Shown here one piece after another: positions 20,851-32,490 of a stretch of 64,000 bases of DNA; positions within the stretch are counted from its first letter, which is position 1; the number at the start of each line of letters is the position of its first letter. This DNA comes from Siniperca chuatsi. Lineage: Eukaryota > Chordata > Actinopteri > Centrarchiformes > Sinipercidae. Below the pieces are notes generated by a model. The model had not been told where the DNA came from and searched no databases. It saw only the letters and a list, made by a program, of their open reading frames with translations. The position numbers were made by a program, and so were the translations under genes. The DNA lies in contig NC_058063.1 of assembly GCF_020085105.1 (NCBI RefSeq), positions 17,640,262 to 17,704,261 on the forward strand. Direction: 5' to 3'.

Positions 20851-23800
20851 TAAGTCTGGCATAAAGAAAGAAAAATGACATGAACTGGATGTCTGTTGAA
20901 GACAACTATGAACTTAAGGCTCTGAGATTTAAACTGTTCCTAAAAATCCTTAGGATCTCTCTCGTTTTCTAACCAATGAAGTGAACATATGGCTTATTTG
21001 AAAATGAAAATAAAAAGTAAACCACTCAAAATGTAGGTTACACAGTAAACCTAAAGTAGTTGAATCACCTTATGCAGTAAATCTCACACAGTCAATAATG
21101 GCAACAGCGCCCTGCCATGTGGTCGTCTTTCCCCGCTTCACAAAGGGCCAAAGTTTATTTCCGCACTGTCTAAGTAAGTTAGATCCTCCGCCATCCGCAG
21201 ATTCTTTTCTTCGTGACATCAGCGTTGAGGAAGCCCTCCATACTTTGTGCCTGAAGGTGAGCGTGGTAAGCTGCATAATGATAGGGCACAGGGGCGTTTG
21301 TGAGATTTGAGGACATTCGGGGCTAAGCCGGAGCTCTGTAGAGGGGTCCGGGGTATCCTCCCTGTCATTTTTGTTTTTAATAAACAAGCTCTATTTTGAT
21401 GCTTTTTAATGCGCTCTGGTACCTTTTTATTTATATTCAAAGTACACAACTTAATCTTTGAAAAATTAAAATGTGTTCCTCAAAAACTGTTGTTTAACTT
21501 TCCAGATTAATTATGAATTGTGATCACGAAAATGAATCGCCAACAAATAACTGATAATCATGTAAGTCATCTTTTAGGCAAGAAAAACTCCAAAATTCAT
21601 TGGTTTCAGCTTCTCAAACTGAATATTTGGAATTTGAATATGTCAGCTTGGGAAATTATGATGGGCATTTTTCACTATTTTCAGACATTATATAGACCAA
21701 ATGAAATGATTTTGTACTTATGGCGCCATTTATTTATATATATTAATTCTATATGATTGCTCTTTTAGTAAATGTAACTAGTAGAGGAAAAAAATACAAT
21801 ATAAAGTATATTTCCTCTAAATGAGTGAAAAATAAAATGGATGAAATGACAGTCTGGAGTGATGAACTTGGTAATAATGTTTTTACAGAATGTCTAAGAT
21901 ACATGGGTTTTATTTGTCCAAGCAGTGAGAACATTTAAAATCGAATTTGAAATTTAGCTTCTACTTTGCATCCAGATCAGTGACAGTAAATGTCCATGTG
22001 GTTCACTTCGTGGGGCGCAGGCCTTAGAGGGATTATTTTCTAAATCACCCACAACAGTGGAATAATTCAAATCAAGTTAAAAACAAAGATCAGGCTGCTG
22101 TTGGGAGAAGATGTCGTCATTTGGAACTGACCAACTACATCCAACAAATGTTACCATCTGATTGGACCTTTTGATTGTAGCTTGTGTTTATTGGTATTAG
22201 AGTCCATTACAGTCCACACCTGCATATTAATTTATAATTTTAGAATTTAAAGAACCAAATCATTTTATCTATTTTAAAGGAAAACACACAGGCTTGCTGC
22301 TTTTTAAGTTTTAAGACATATTTACGACAAGCTGAAGTTGGACATACGGGAGTGAACGATATGTGCAATAAGTATGTATTATGTTGTGGTTCCATTTTAA
22401 CTTTTGAATTCCTATAAAACGTATTTTTACTTCATCATTTTTAATAAAAGTTCATAATTCAGGGTCAACTTTGGACAAAAGTTTTTCATGTCGGTCTCAT
22501 TACCATACCACTCCCTTTGCACTGCGCTCATTCCCACCACTACAACAAGGCTTTGCACTATAACTTGCATATTACGGTGATATTGCATATATTGTATATT
22601 CTGTTTTGTATGATTTGTGTGTATATGTGTATCCATATATATGAGATGTGTGTGAATATTTATAAATGTTGTAAATCTCGACACAGTGATGTATGATGAC
22701 ATGTAAGTGCATATCTTTGTATCAAATATGATGTTACGTATTTCGAACAGCAGGCTTCACTCATTAGTTATATGTAAATGTCGTGGAAACTGAAAAATCA
22801 GTTCTCGTCTAGTGCGGGTGAGAGTTGGTACTCAAATACCAGATGAAACAATATTCAGATTCTCAGTCAATCTTTATTGCTTGCAAGCAAGAGCCATCAT
22901 CAGCATTACACAGATATGAGGAGAGGCAGTCCCTCCTCGGTTCTTCTAGTACTTTGAGATAACATTAACTGGAGCCAACAACAAGAGGATGTTGCTCAAG
23001 GTGTTATTCGACCTTTCTTTACTTGGTCAAGACATTGTTCTTCTCTTAGCCTTCGTACCTCACAACATCTCAAACATCTGCCACCTGCACCTACTCCTTA
23101 AACTGCTCCACACATACATCCCGTTGTTGTACAGATATATTATCAACATTCAGAGCACATGTACACAGGAAGAGGTTTCAACCCCCCCTCCAGGCTAAAC
23201 TCTTTTATAATGAGTTTACTTGTATTTAGTTTCCCAACAACTTAAGCACTGTAATATCATGGTGGATATATAAGACACATCTACTCATGCTAGCAAAAGC
23301 TGAATTAGATTGGAAAAAAACATGATTATAACAGGAATTTCCCTCACATACAGTCTGAGATCAGTAATTCAATATTTAATATTTGAATTTTATCTCGTAA
23401 ATTTAATTAGATTATTTCAGAATAGATTCAACTTTCTTGTCAATGAGCAAGTTCAGGTACATAGCCAACGAAATGCAGTTAGCATCTGACCAGAAGTGCA
23501 AAACCAAGGTAACCCCACTGAGCCTCTCGTAAAAAGGAAACATTTGGAAACATCCAACCTGTCTAAGGTTGTCGTAAGCTGTTGTATTGTTCCCCTCAAG
23601 TGTTGGACAGAACCAACAATAAAACGGCCATTTTGATTTAGTTTCCCCTGTGGATGGTGAAAAGGGAAAGGCCACAGGCTATGTAATATCAAATGGGTTT
23701 TGGGGAAGATGACACAATTTTAGCACGATTTTGGCCAAATTGCCTAATAGTACATGTGATATCGCGTGTACAAAACTGACATGTGGACCTGAGGGTTGTA

Positions 23801-24052
23801 TGAGAGGAAAGCTCATGCAGTGTCCAAAATGAATGGGGTTGATCCTCTGTGGACCATTACATTTGGATGTTTCTTGTCACATGACATGAAACAGTAAATG
23901 AAACAGTCAAGACTCATTGGTCTAATGTTTTAATGATATATTTCATTTGTCCTGGCATCTGTTTTAATCTAAATTTAAATTTTAATGGTAATATAGTAGA
24001 TGCATCATTGATCTCAGGTTTTTGGAATCATCCTTCTGGAGTCATCGAAATC
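20851..24052. other. Core segment of unit 2, no supported gene
   Basis: The contents in order are: a GC-richer patch (about 21090-21370) with a 105-codon minus-strand frame of unknown nature; AT-rich sequence; a segment at about 22625-22935 absent from unit 1; a hydrophobic 69-codon plus-strand frame (22989-23198, LLGQDIVLLLAFVPHNIS); and a minus-strand frame (23412-23675) that begins at GTG, not ATG. None matches a family I know. All are kept in units 1 and 3 at DNA level, which is expected from recent duplication. Confidence 0.55.
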
Positions 24053-24333
24053 TCACAGTTGAGTGACCAGAAAACCACTGAAGGAGGTAGTGCTGCCGGC
24101 TGCCCAAACACGAGAATTTGCAGGCAGACGCACAGACACCTCTTCTCCTGCTTTCAGGTGCAGGAATGCTGCGTTTCCTGCATTATTATCTGTGTCAGAG
24201 CCTGCACTGTCATCAGATGTCGTGACAATGACGTTGTTGCTCTTGATCAGTGACAGCGCTGATTTACGTGCTCCTCCAGCATGATAGAAGAAGGTAAAAT
24301 AATAAACAGCTGCATAAGGTGCAACAAAGATAC
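24053..24333 (-). CDS. C1q-domain protein, last exon (copy 2)
   Basis: The acceptor CCACAG, length, phase and stop position match copy 1. It encodes the C-terminal part of the C1q jelly-roll with HAGGARKSALSLIKSNNVIV, DTDNNAGNAAFLHLKAGEEV and VRLPANSRVW. GNAAFLHL and VRLPAN are close to the family norm, so this copy and copy 3 look nearer to the ancestral protein than copy 1. The codon before NAGN is AAT here, ATT in copy 3 and AAA in copy 1, giving three different residues at one site. Confidence 0.87.
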
Positions 24334-25687
24334 CTGTGGAAACAAAAGCGTATTTAAGACTATCAAATTTAGAGGTTTCTGAAAAGCTTTAAAATGAGTG
24401 GATCAAATTGAAAGTAATCTCTTTGATCTCTTTTAAGTAATGTTTATCATCACTACACGTTAGGAGTGTAACTGAATGCAATTATTTAGTCACACCCCTA
24501 TAATAATTACGCATGCGCTCTGAACGGATACGAAAAATGAATTCAGTTACATGGTTAAAATATTAGATTATTTTGTTAGCAAAATAAATGGTAATGGTAA
24601 TGAAAACAATTTAATGCAGAAAATGAAGCAGACTTGACAATGTCTAACAACTTCCGGCATAAACCACGCCAACTTCCGGTTCAATCCAAATACAGATATT
24701 TTTGTGACAGACAGATACAGATAGTAGCGTTCCCCCCCACTACACAAAACAGAGACTACTCTCGAGCATCAACTATTAACATCATGTAGAAAATCTTAAA
24801 GTTTGAATTGATATGTTAGATAGTTCTGTAACATTCTGCCTGCATTACGATCAAAGACATATCAAACAGTGCATATTAATATGGTTAAATGAATAACTCC
24901 GTAAACTGTATCCACAAATAGAAAATATGCTGTTTTCTGAAACTAAATGGAATAAAATAGATTGAAATTAGCATTAAAATACACTCAAATCTTATTATGT
25001 ATAAAGGCTACATTTTTATATTCTGGTCATTTTCCATGTATTTATTTATTTCAACAAATTAATGAGACAGATTTCTTTAAAACCTAAATAAGTAAAAAAA
25101 ATAAATAAAAAAACTACAGGTAAGTAATAAAAGTTATGAAGACATAAATATTGTTAATACTGTACAAACATACTGTATGGCGTACTGAATATATACTGTA
25201 TACTATGTAACCTATATGGAGTTTTCACATCATTTGAGTAATCTTTAAGAAGATGTTGTTGCAAAATCTGCTGCAAAAAGTTCTGATCATGTCTCTCTTT
25301 AAATCTGCATTAATTACTATATTTGGACGCTTTGGGGCAAAAGAACTCCACAACAAGCTGTATGACACACACTTGTGATGTTCCCCCATCAAGTGGTTAT
25401 GGCTAAGAAGTGACTATTTACATATTTATTTGGAGTCGTGTGTCTCATGTTTTTTGTCTTTCACCTTACATTAAGTCATTTGATCCCTTGTTAATATAGG
25501 AAATATTGATTATTGGAGTTTTATTGGTCTGGAATTGTGCTGGTTATCAGTAATTGGATTACTTATATGATTTATGATACACAGCTACAGTATATTCATG
25601 AAGCCAGTATGTAAAATGTCTCAACAATACTCAAACCAAACAATCAACATAGGTGATTATGAGTGTGGCTGCATGTGATGTATTTAC
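24334..25687 (-). other. Intron of the C1q-domain gene (copy 2)
   Basis: It has GTAAAT donor and CCACAG acceptor on the minus strand. It differs from copy 1 by scattered substitutions and a small AAATAA-rich insertion near 25095. No gene lies inside. Confidence 0.75.
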
Positions 25688-25813
25688 CTGAAGTGGAATT
25701 GTAGGCATCACCATTGTTTGTAATCACTCTGTTGAAAATCAGAGTTCTGTCTGTCGAGAAGGGTCCATACTCCCCACCGTGATCTGCCACTGCAGTGAAC
25801 ATCACCTTTTTGT
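25688..25813 (-). CDS. C1q-domain protein, penultimate exon (copy 2)
   Basis: This 126-bp exon is phase 1 on both sides. It encodes KKVMFTAVADHGGEYGPF, LIFNRVITNNGDAYNSTSG and joins GIFVAP of 24053-24333. The joined exons give about 135 residues, the usual size of a whole C1q domain. No signal peptide or coiled-coil exon is recognisable between 25814 and the LINE at 27442. The gene is therefore partial here, or its first exon lies beyond this unit. Confidence 0.85.
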
Positions 25814-27424
25814 CTATATATAAAACAAAACATTCTCATCATGTTGTTACATCAAAGCATTTCTATTCTATTTATCTTGTGAATTTCATCACAACACATG
25901 CATTGTTTAAAGAGCAACTTGTTGGTTGAATTTTGGTGTATGTTGAACTGTTGTATCTCTCGCCAGCATCAGACGATCCCTACTTTTGGTTTCTACCAAA
26001 CGTGATAGCAAACTTTAAAACACTGTGAAGTGAAACAACACAGCGTTAGGTATCTTTAGCTAATGCTGGTCAGCTCTCCAACAGCTCTCCTAACACTACA
26101 ACTCAGTTTAATGCTGATGGCTGTTTCTCCTCATTCCTGCCAATTACTGGCCCCTTGGATGCTTAGCAGGCTCAAAATTAGAAGAATGAGGTCCATCATA
26201 TGCATTTGATTTTGTATTTTCAACCTCATCATTGTCAAAACTAGCACTGGAATCCATATTTATAACAATTAACTTTAAGAAATTCTTCATTAAAGTCTTG
26301 AAAGAGAAAGTGTCACTCTACCTCCCATCTCTGTCGGTCGATCACTCGTGTTGGGATGGCAAGCAGACTGTGTTTCGCTAGTCTTCGCTCCGTCTCCAAA
26401 GCTGTGCTTCATAGGATCTCTGTGGCTGCTTTTATGTTGTTCGATCGATGATGATGTGTCGTCATGTCCCTTCCTTACCGCAAAGGCATTGAGCAATATC
26501 TTAAAATATTTCTTAGTATAAATGTTGATACCGACCATGATTAACAGTTTGCTGCTTTTCTTAGGAAACTTTGGACTTAATTCTTTTACTGGTTTGCAGA
26601 AGTTTTTTCCAAAAATCCTCCATAATTGTTCAACTGGGGTGAGATCTGAGGTGTGTACTACGAAGCAAGTTCAACACAGCCAGGTTTTCTTAGCGTTAGC
26701 TGGCTCGACAAAACCTAAAAGCCCAATCAGAGATAATGGTTATCACGACAGTGGTCATCAACTTTCTTCGTTAACCCAGGTTTCATCAGACAGTGCTCTC
26801 TCCCACCATCTCCATAAGACCAAATGATATAATGTAAACTTTCATCTTCAGATCTATTTAGTGATGTCTGACTTCTTTCTAGCTGCTGTACTCAGGTCTG
26901 GCTTGCAAAAGAGATCTTAATCTCAATGAGATTACTTGATTAAAATAAATATTAAATATTATGTATTCTCTTTTTACTTTCATCCTTCACCAAGGCTCAG
27001 TTGTTCTTTCCCTTTAAGAATTTCAACATTTGCAGCTTTTGTTTCGACATGGAATTGATTTCATCCAGTGTTTCTTAAGAAATATTGTAAGATATTGCTC
27101 AACGCCTGGTGAAACTTCTGGTTGATGCATGCCCAAAGTTTCCTGAAATATTAAATTGTGTGTGTGTTCCCATAAAAGGGGGTGTTTGACGTGCCATTTG
27201 AGCATTCTTCCGAACAAATCATTCATTATCATTATAATGAAGTATATAAAAAAATTTTTTACAGCAAAACACTGTTGCTGCAAATAAGGCAAAAGAGGAA
27301 TGTTGGCAGAAAATTGTTAATTGACTCAACGCACTGTCTATGCCTCCCGTTTATTTGTATATTTGTATATATTTAAACATTATACTCCTGTTTATTTGTA
27401 TATTTGTATATATTTAAACATTAT
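25814..27424. other. Region upstream of the C1q exons in unit 2
   Basis: It has the same layout as 10447-12052. Minus-strand 26290-26665 is one open frame from a TGA to the end (SDLTPVEQLWRIFGKN, KSSKLLIMVGINIYTKKYFK, HRDPMKHSFGDGAKT). The product is unidentified, and the frame is shifted in unit 1. The array module follows from about 26770, and the doubled 41-bp AT-rich unit precedes the LINE (about 27347-27428). Confidence 0.5.
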
Positions 27425-27441
27425 ACTCATTAAATGCATTT

Positions 27442-28138
27442 GCGAATCGTGACAATGACTTCCATACAGGATCGGTCGGGGCCCGGGTTAACAACGACCG
27501 CCACCGGTGCTGTTGACCTACAGGGTACCGGTGGAAATTGGACTACTGTTGGTCGAAGACGAAGAAGGAGAGGAGGAAGGTGTGTTCGTAGGCAGAGAGA
27601 GAAGAGGAAAGCTAAGAATGTAGGACTGACAGTAGGGACTTTGAATGTTGGGACTATGACAGGGAAGGCTAGAGAGTTGATTGACATGATGCAGAGAAGG
27701 AAGGTGGACATACTGTGTGTCCAGGAGACCGGGTGGAAAGGTAGCAAGGATAGAAGCTTAGGAGCAGGGTTCAAGTTGTTCTACCATGGGTCAGATAGGA
27801 AGAGAAACGGAGTAGGAGTTATCCTGAAAGAGGAGTTTGTCAGGAGTGTTCTAGAGGTGAAAAGAGTTTCAGACAGGTTGATGAGTCTGAAGCTTGAAAT
27901 TGAACGGGTGATGTTCAATGTTGTGAGTGGTTATGCCCCACAGGTAGGATGTGAGTTAGAAGAGAAGGAGAAATTCTGGAGTGAGTTAGATGAAATGATG
28001 CAGAGCATCCCCAGAGGTGAGAGAGTGGTGATTGGTGCAGATTTCAATGGGCATGTAGGTGAAGGGAACAGAGGTGATGAGAATGTGATGGGCAGGTTTG
28101 GTCTTCAGAACAGGAACGCAGAAGGACAGAGGGGGTAG
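27442..28138 (+). pseudogene. RTE LINE N-terminal leader and endonuclease (copy 2, part 1)
   Basis: An Arg-rich leader (GRRRRRRGGRCVRRQREKRK) is followed by the endonuclease with TLNVGTMTGKARELI, DILCVQETGW (catalytic Glu), GVGVILKEEF, SGYAPQVGC and GADFNGHVGEG. All N-terminal catalytic positions are present. A one-base deletion (CAGAGGGGGTAG, where copy 4 has CAGATGGGGGTAG, near 28130) causes a stop at 28136-28138. Confidence 0.85.
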
Positions 28139-28152
28139 ACTTTGCAAAGAGG

Positions 28153-28623
28153 ATGGAAAAGGCTGTAGTGAACACTTTCTTCCAGAAGAGGCAGGAACAT
28201 AGGGTGACATATAAGAGCGGAGGTAGAAGCACTCAGGTGGACTACATCTTGTGTAGACGTTGTAATCTGAAAGAGACCAGTGACTGTAAAGTAGCGGTAG
28301 GGGAGAGTGTAGCCAGACAACACAGGATGGTAGTGTGTAAAATGACTCTGGTGGTGAGGAAGATGAAGAGGACAAAGGCAGAGCAGAGGACGAAGTGGTG
28401 GAAGTTGAAAAAGGAAGAATGTCGTGTAGTTTTCAGGGAGGAGCTGAGACAGACTCTGGGTGGTCAGGAAGTGCTCCCAGATGACTGGACCACTACAGCT
28501 AATGTGATCAGGGAGACAGGTAGGAGGGTACTCGGTGCGTCGTCTGGAAAGAGGAAAGTGGACAAGGAGACTTGGTGGTGGAACAAAGAAGTTCAGGAGT
28601 GGAGCAGGAAGTTGCAAAGATAA
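28153..28623 (+). pseudogene. RTE LINE endonuclease C-terminus and linker (copy 2, part 2)
   Basis: The frame continues after the shift: FQKRQEHRVTYKSGGRSTQV, DYILCRRCNLKET, then a Lys-rich linker ending EVQEWSRKLQR and TAA. The reverse transcriptase N-terminus (28735-28966, ERMPEEWRRSVLVPIYKNKG) follows and is cut off at the duplication edge. Confidence 0.8.
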
Positions 28624-28966
28624 GCAAGAGTGAAGTGAGGAGGATGTTGAAGAAGATGAAGAGTGGAAAGGCAGTTGATCCTGATGACATACCTGTGGAG
28701 GTATGGAAGTGTCTAGGAGAGGTGGCAGTAGAGTTTGTTTAACAAGATCTTGGAGAGTGAGAGGATGCCCGAGGAATGGAGGAGAAGTGTCCTGGTGCCA
28801 ATTTATAAGAACAAGGGAGATGTGCAGAGCTGTGGTAACTGCAGTGGAATAAAGCTGATGAGCCATACAATGAAGTTGTGGGAAAGAGTAGTGGAAGCTA
28901 GGCTAAGGGCAGAGGTGACCATTTGTGAGCAGCAATATGGTTTCATGCCTACAAAGAGTACAACAG

Positions 28967-30183
28967 AAGAATTAGAAGAATGAGGTCCATCATATGCATT
29001 TGAATATGTATTTTCAACCTCATCATTGTCAAAACTAGCACTGGAATCCATATTTATAACAACTAACTTTAATAAATTCTTCATTAAAGTCTTGAAAGAG
29101 AAAGTGTCACTCTACCTCCCATCTCTGTCGGTCGATCACTCGTGTTGGGATGGCAGGCAGACTGTGTTTCGTTAGTCTTCACTCCGTCTCCAAAGCTGTG
29201 ATTCATAGGATCTCTGTGGCTGCTTTTATGTTGTTCGATCGATGATGATGTGTCGTCATGTCCCTTCCTTACCGCAAAGGCATTGAGCAATATCTTAAAA
29301 TATTTCTTAGTATAAATGTTGATACCGACCATGATTAACAGTTTGCTGCTTTTCTTAGGAAACTTTGGACTTAATTGTTTTACTGGTTTGCAGAAGTTTT
29401 TTCCAAAAATCCTCCATAATTGTTCAACTGGGGTGAGATCTGAGGTGTGTACTACGAAGCAAGTTCAACACAGCCAGGTTTTCTTAGCGTTAGCTGGCTC
29501 GACAAAACCTAAAAGCCCAATCAGAGATAATGGTTATCACGACAGTGGTCATCAACTTTCTTCGTTAACCCAGGTTTCATCAGACAGTGCTCTCTCTCAC
29601 CATCTCCATAAGACCAAATGATATAATGTAAACTTTCATCTTCAGATCTATTTAGTGATGTCTGACTTCTTTCTAGCTGCTGTACTCTGGTCTGGCTTGC
29701 AAAAGAGATATTAATCTCAATGAGATTACTTGATTAAAATAAATATTAAATATTATGTATTCTCTTTTTTACTTTCATCCTTCACCAAGGCTCAGTTGTT
29801 CTTTTCCCTTTAAGAATTTCAACATTTGCAGCTTTTGTTTCGACATGGTGTTGATTTCATCCAGTGTTTCTTAAAAAATATTGTAAGATATTGCTCAACG
29901 CCTGGTGAAACTTCTGGTTGATGCATGCCCAAAGTTTCCTGAAATATTTAATTGTGTGTGCGTTCCCATAAAAGGGGGTGTTTGACGTGCCATTTGAGCA
30001 TTCTTCCGCACAAATCATTCATTATCATTATAATGAAGTATATAAAAAAATTATTACAGTAAAAAGCAACACTGTTGCTGCAAATAAGGCAAAAGAGGAA
30101 TGTTGGCAGAAAATTGTTAATTGACTCAACGCACTGTCTATGCCTCCCGTTTATTTGTATATTTGTATATATTTAAACATTAT
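28967..30183. repeat. Partial second copy of the core region upstream of the LINE
   Basis: It is colinear with about 26176-27424, including the unidentified minus-strand frame (29084-29450), the CTACGAAGC segment and the array module. It has a single 41-bp AT-rich unit before the LINE instead of two. No C1q exon is included. Confidence 0.85.
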
Positions 30184-30413
30184 ACTCATTAAATGCATTT
30201 GTGAATCGTGACAATGACTTCCATACAGGATCGGTCGGGGCCCGGGTTAACAACGACCGCCACCGGTGCTGTTGACCTACAGGGTACCGGTGGAAATTGG
30301 ACTACTGTTGGTCGAAGATGAAGAAGGAGAGGAGGAAGGTGTGTTCGTAGGCAGAGAGAGAAGTGGAAAGCTAAGAATGTAGGACTGACAGTAAGGACTT
30401 TGAATGTTGGGAC

Positions 30414-31021
30414 TGTAAGGCAGTGTATTGTGTTGTCCACAAGATGTCGCTATACCACTGTTGTGTTAAGGCAGATTCAAGTGCCTTTAGCATGGTTTGA
30501 ACCTCTTGATGTACCGTAGTGTTGATACTTTTCCTCAGTTCGTGTTATCAACGCTATAAGTAAGCCATGTTAACGATAGTGGAAGTTGCAATGAAAAATA
30601 TCTTTGTTGTTATCATGCTAAAGTTCATTTTATTCAGATATTTTGTGTTTTAAACTGTTAAAGACCTAAATGCAGAGTAATACGGAGAGTTAAAATGTTT
30701 TATTCTTTCGTTTAAATGTGATTAATGTGTGGTGGCTAATGCAAAGCTATCTATTATAACATAAGCAGTGAGTGCTTGCTATTGAGTTACAAGTGCATTG
30801 AAATGTACTTTGATAGTTTAAAATTTAACCTCAGTTCGTGTTATCAACGCTATAGATGTCGAGCTGTGGAATAAACGGTCAAGCCACAATCCCGAACCCC
30901 TCTGTGTCCGCGTCCCCTTCCTCTACCACCGTCCACGATCATTCACAACACAGCGCAGAGTAACAGCGGCGGTGCTGGAGACCACAGTACGCGCGCGGAG
31001 AGAGAGAGAGAGAGGGCTACA
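30414..31021 (+). mobile_element. Solo LTR of an unclassified LTR retrotransposon
   Basis: The 608-bp insertion begins TGTAAGGCAG, ends GGGCTACA (inverted ends TGTA/TACA) and is flanked by GGAC on both sides (30410-30413 and 31022-31025). AATAAACGG at about 30870 suits an LTR polyadenylation signal. A 26-bp direct repeat lies at 30533-30558 and 30829-30854, and a GA-rich run near 30997-31014. No coding capacity. The opening bases resemble BEL-type LTRs, but I cannot assign the family. Confidence 0.8.
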
Positions 31022-31237
31022 GGACTATGACAGGGAAGGCTAGAGAGTTGATTGACATGATGCAGAGAAGGAAGGTGGACATACTGTGTGTCCAGGAGAC
31101 CAGGCGGAAAGGTAGCAAGGCTAGAAGCTTAGGAGCAGGGTTCAAGTTGTTCTACCATGGGTCAGATAGGAAGAGAAACGGAGTAGGAGTTATCCTGAAA
31201 GAGGAGTTTGTGAGGAATGTTCTAGAGGTGAAAAGAG
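31022..31237 (+). pseudogene. RTE LINE endonuclease N-terminal piece (copy 3)
   Basis: MTGKARELIDMMQRRKVDIL, CVQETRRKGSK and GVGVILKEEF form the start of the endonuclease, with the catalytic Glu. The frame runs into the BEL LTR after EVKRV. The Asn of LNVGT is on the other side of the solo LTR. Confidence 0.8.
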
Positions 31238-31685
31238 TGTGTTGCCATTAAGGCAAAATGTTAAGGACTTTTATTTTGATACAATGTAGACCTGGAGTTC
31301 GGGATTAGAGGTTATTTCCTGTATGGAAGAAAGGAAGCTGACAGTATGTGTGCACATGTAATCCATCTGTTGTTAGCACTAGAAGCAATGTCGTAAGTAC
31401 AAAATGCATTATGTTAATAAGTTTATGTTACAATACTGTTTGAAAAGAAAAGAACAAAAATAGTTATAGTGTTTATTTACATGTAGATACAGGTATATTT
31501 CATTATAGATTTGTTAAAACATTCGAACTTTTTTCCTTTGTTACAGTTTTCACTCTGTCATATAAGATGATGTTGAAAGCTACAGTAAACAGCAAGAAAT
31601 CGCTCACTACGACTTTTCGTCATTTTTGCATCAGAGTTAGCTGGCTGTATAGCTACAGTTGCTACACTGCAGTGAGGACAGCACA
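31238..31685 (+). repeat. 5' LTR of the BEL/Pao element
   Basis: It begins TGTGTTGCCATTAAGG and ends GGACAGCACA, matching the 3' LTR end to end. Visible differences include GATACAATG against GATACGATG and GACAGTATG against GACAGCATG. No convincing tRNA primer site was identified just downstream (GTGAAAAGACATTG). Confidence 0.92.
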
Positions 31686-31725
31686 GTGAAAAGACATTGA
31701 AGTTAGTGTTGAACATTGTGACAAG

Positions 31726-32060
31726 ATGGAAGGAAAACGTGCTAAGTCTTCTGTAGCAAGTGGAAGTTCTCACTCATCTGCGTCATCAAGCAGTGCAGTA
31801 ATCCGTGCACGGGCTAAAGCAGCAGCAGCTAAAGTGCGTGCTGAATATGCAGAAAGAGAGGCTAAAGCTAAAATAGAAAAGGCAGCTAAATAAGCTGAAT
31901 CACAGTTGGAGAAAGTAAAAAGAGAGACTGAGCTTGAAACACCTGCCATGTGTCGTGAAGCAGCAGCCGCTGAAGCTGAAGCAGCCGTTTGGGAATCGGC
32001 TGACACAATTGCGTGTAAAAGTGTATTCTGTTGGATGAAACGAGCGCTTCAGGAGAAGAT
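31726..32060 (+). pseudogene. BEL/Pao gag, N-terminal coiled coil
   Basis: From ATG at 31726 the frame gives a Ser-rich start (MEGKRAKSSVASG) and an Ala/Lys/Glu-rich helical stretch (RARAKAAAAKVRAEYAERE). TAA follows at 31891-31893. The same frame continues open past it (LEKVKRETELETP) until frames diverge near 32060. The composition fits the coiled-coil N-terminus typical of BEL gag. 32060-32490 continues as scrambled gag linker with no single open frame. Confidence 0.75.
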
Positions 32061-32490
32061 AAAATGGAGCGGACAAGCGAATACGTCCAAACTCATTTTG
32101 GCCCGACTAGCTCCACAAAGCGAGCACCTACTAAGGCTTGCTCACAGACTTTTCAGCCTGCTACGGATAGCACTCTCATTTTCAGTCCGAACAATCCTTT
32201 CTTTCCATACCGGCAGGTCCATGTTCCTTCACATGAGCCACGACAGGCTAATATCATAGGAGATGTGAATTTATCAGAGGATGGTTCTAGACGATGCTTT
32301 TGTTCCACCGGCAGTCAAACTGTCATACGGTGAGACTTTAACTGACAGAGAGGATGCTCAAGTCGATTCAAAGAAGTTTCATACTGACTTGAATATTTCT
32401 GCTCCGTGCTATTACCCCCAACTAAAACCCGACCAGGGCGTGTCTGCAACTAAACATCATGCGCAATACTTAGCTTGACGTGACCTGGTG

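Larger units (their letters stand above)
27442..28966 (+). mobile_element. RTE-type LINE, copy 2 (3' truncated)
   Basis: The left target duplication is at 27425-27441. The element is cut at about 28967, where AAGAGTACAACAGA joins AGAATTAGAAGAATGAGG, a sequence that belongs upstream of the LINE (26176). The 3' half, tail and right duplication are missing. The cut marks the edge of a secondary 2.8-kb tandem duplication. Confidence 0.88.

Noticed and set aside
21070..21387. 105-codon minus-strand frame in a GC-richer patch, repeated with changes at 6028, about 45000 and 60685
   Set aside because: The frame is broken differently in each unit and the product matches nothing I know. More likely part of a dispersed repeat.
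22989..23198. Hydrophobic 69-codon frame, repeated at 7650 and 46941
   Set aside because: There is an in-frame stop shortly upstream, no family resemblance, and conservation is explained by recent duplication.
23412..23675. 87-codon minus-strand frame downstream of the C1q exons, preceded by a good pyrimidine tract and CAG
   Set aside because: It has no ATG (starts at GTG). An alternative frame begins MAVLLLVLSNT like a signal peptide but stops at once. Neither resembles a C1q first exon convincingly.
28105..28866. 253-codon minus-strand frame, with similar ones at 12448-13049, 37255-37887 and 52865-53255
   Set aside because: It is antisense to the LINE endonuclease and reverse transcriptase, whose motifs are clear on the plus strand. 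The product is low-complexity Leu/Ser/Pro.
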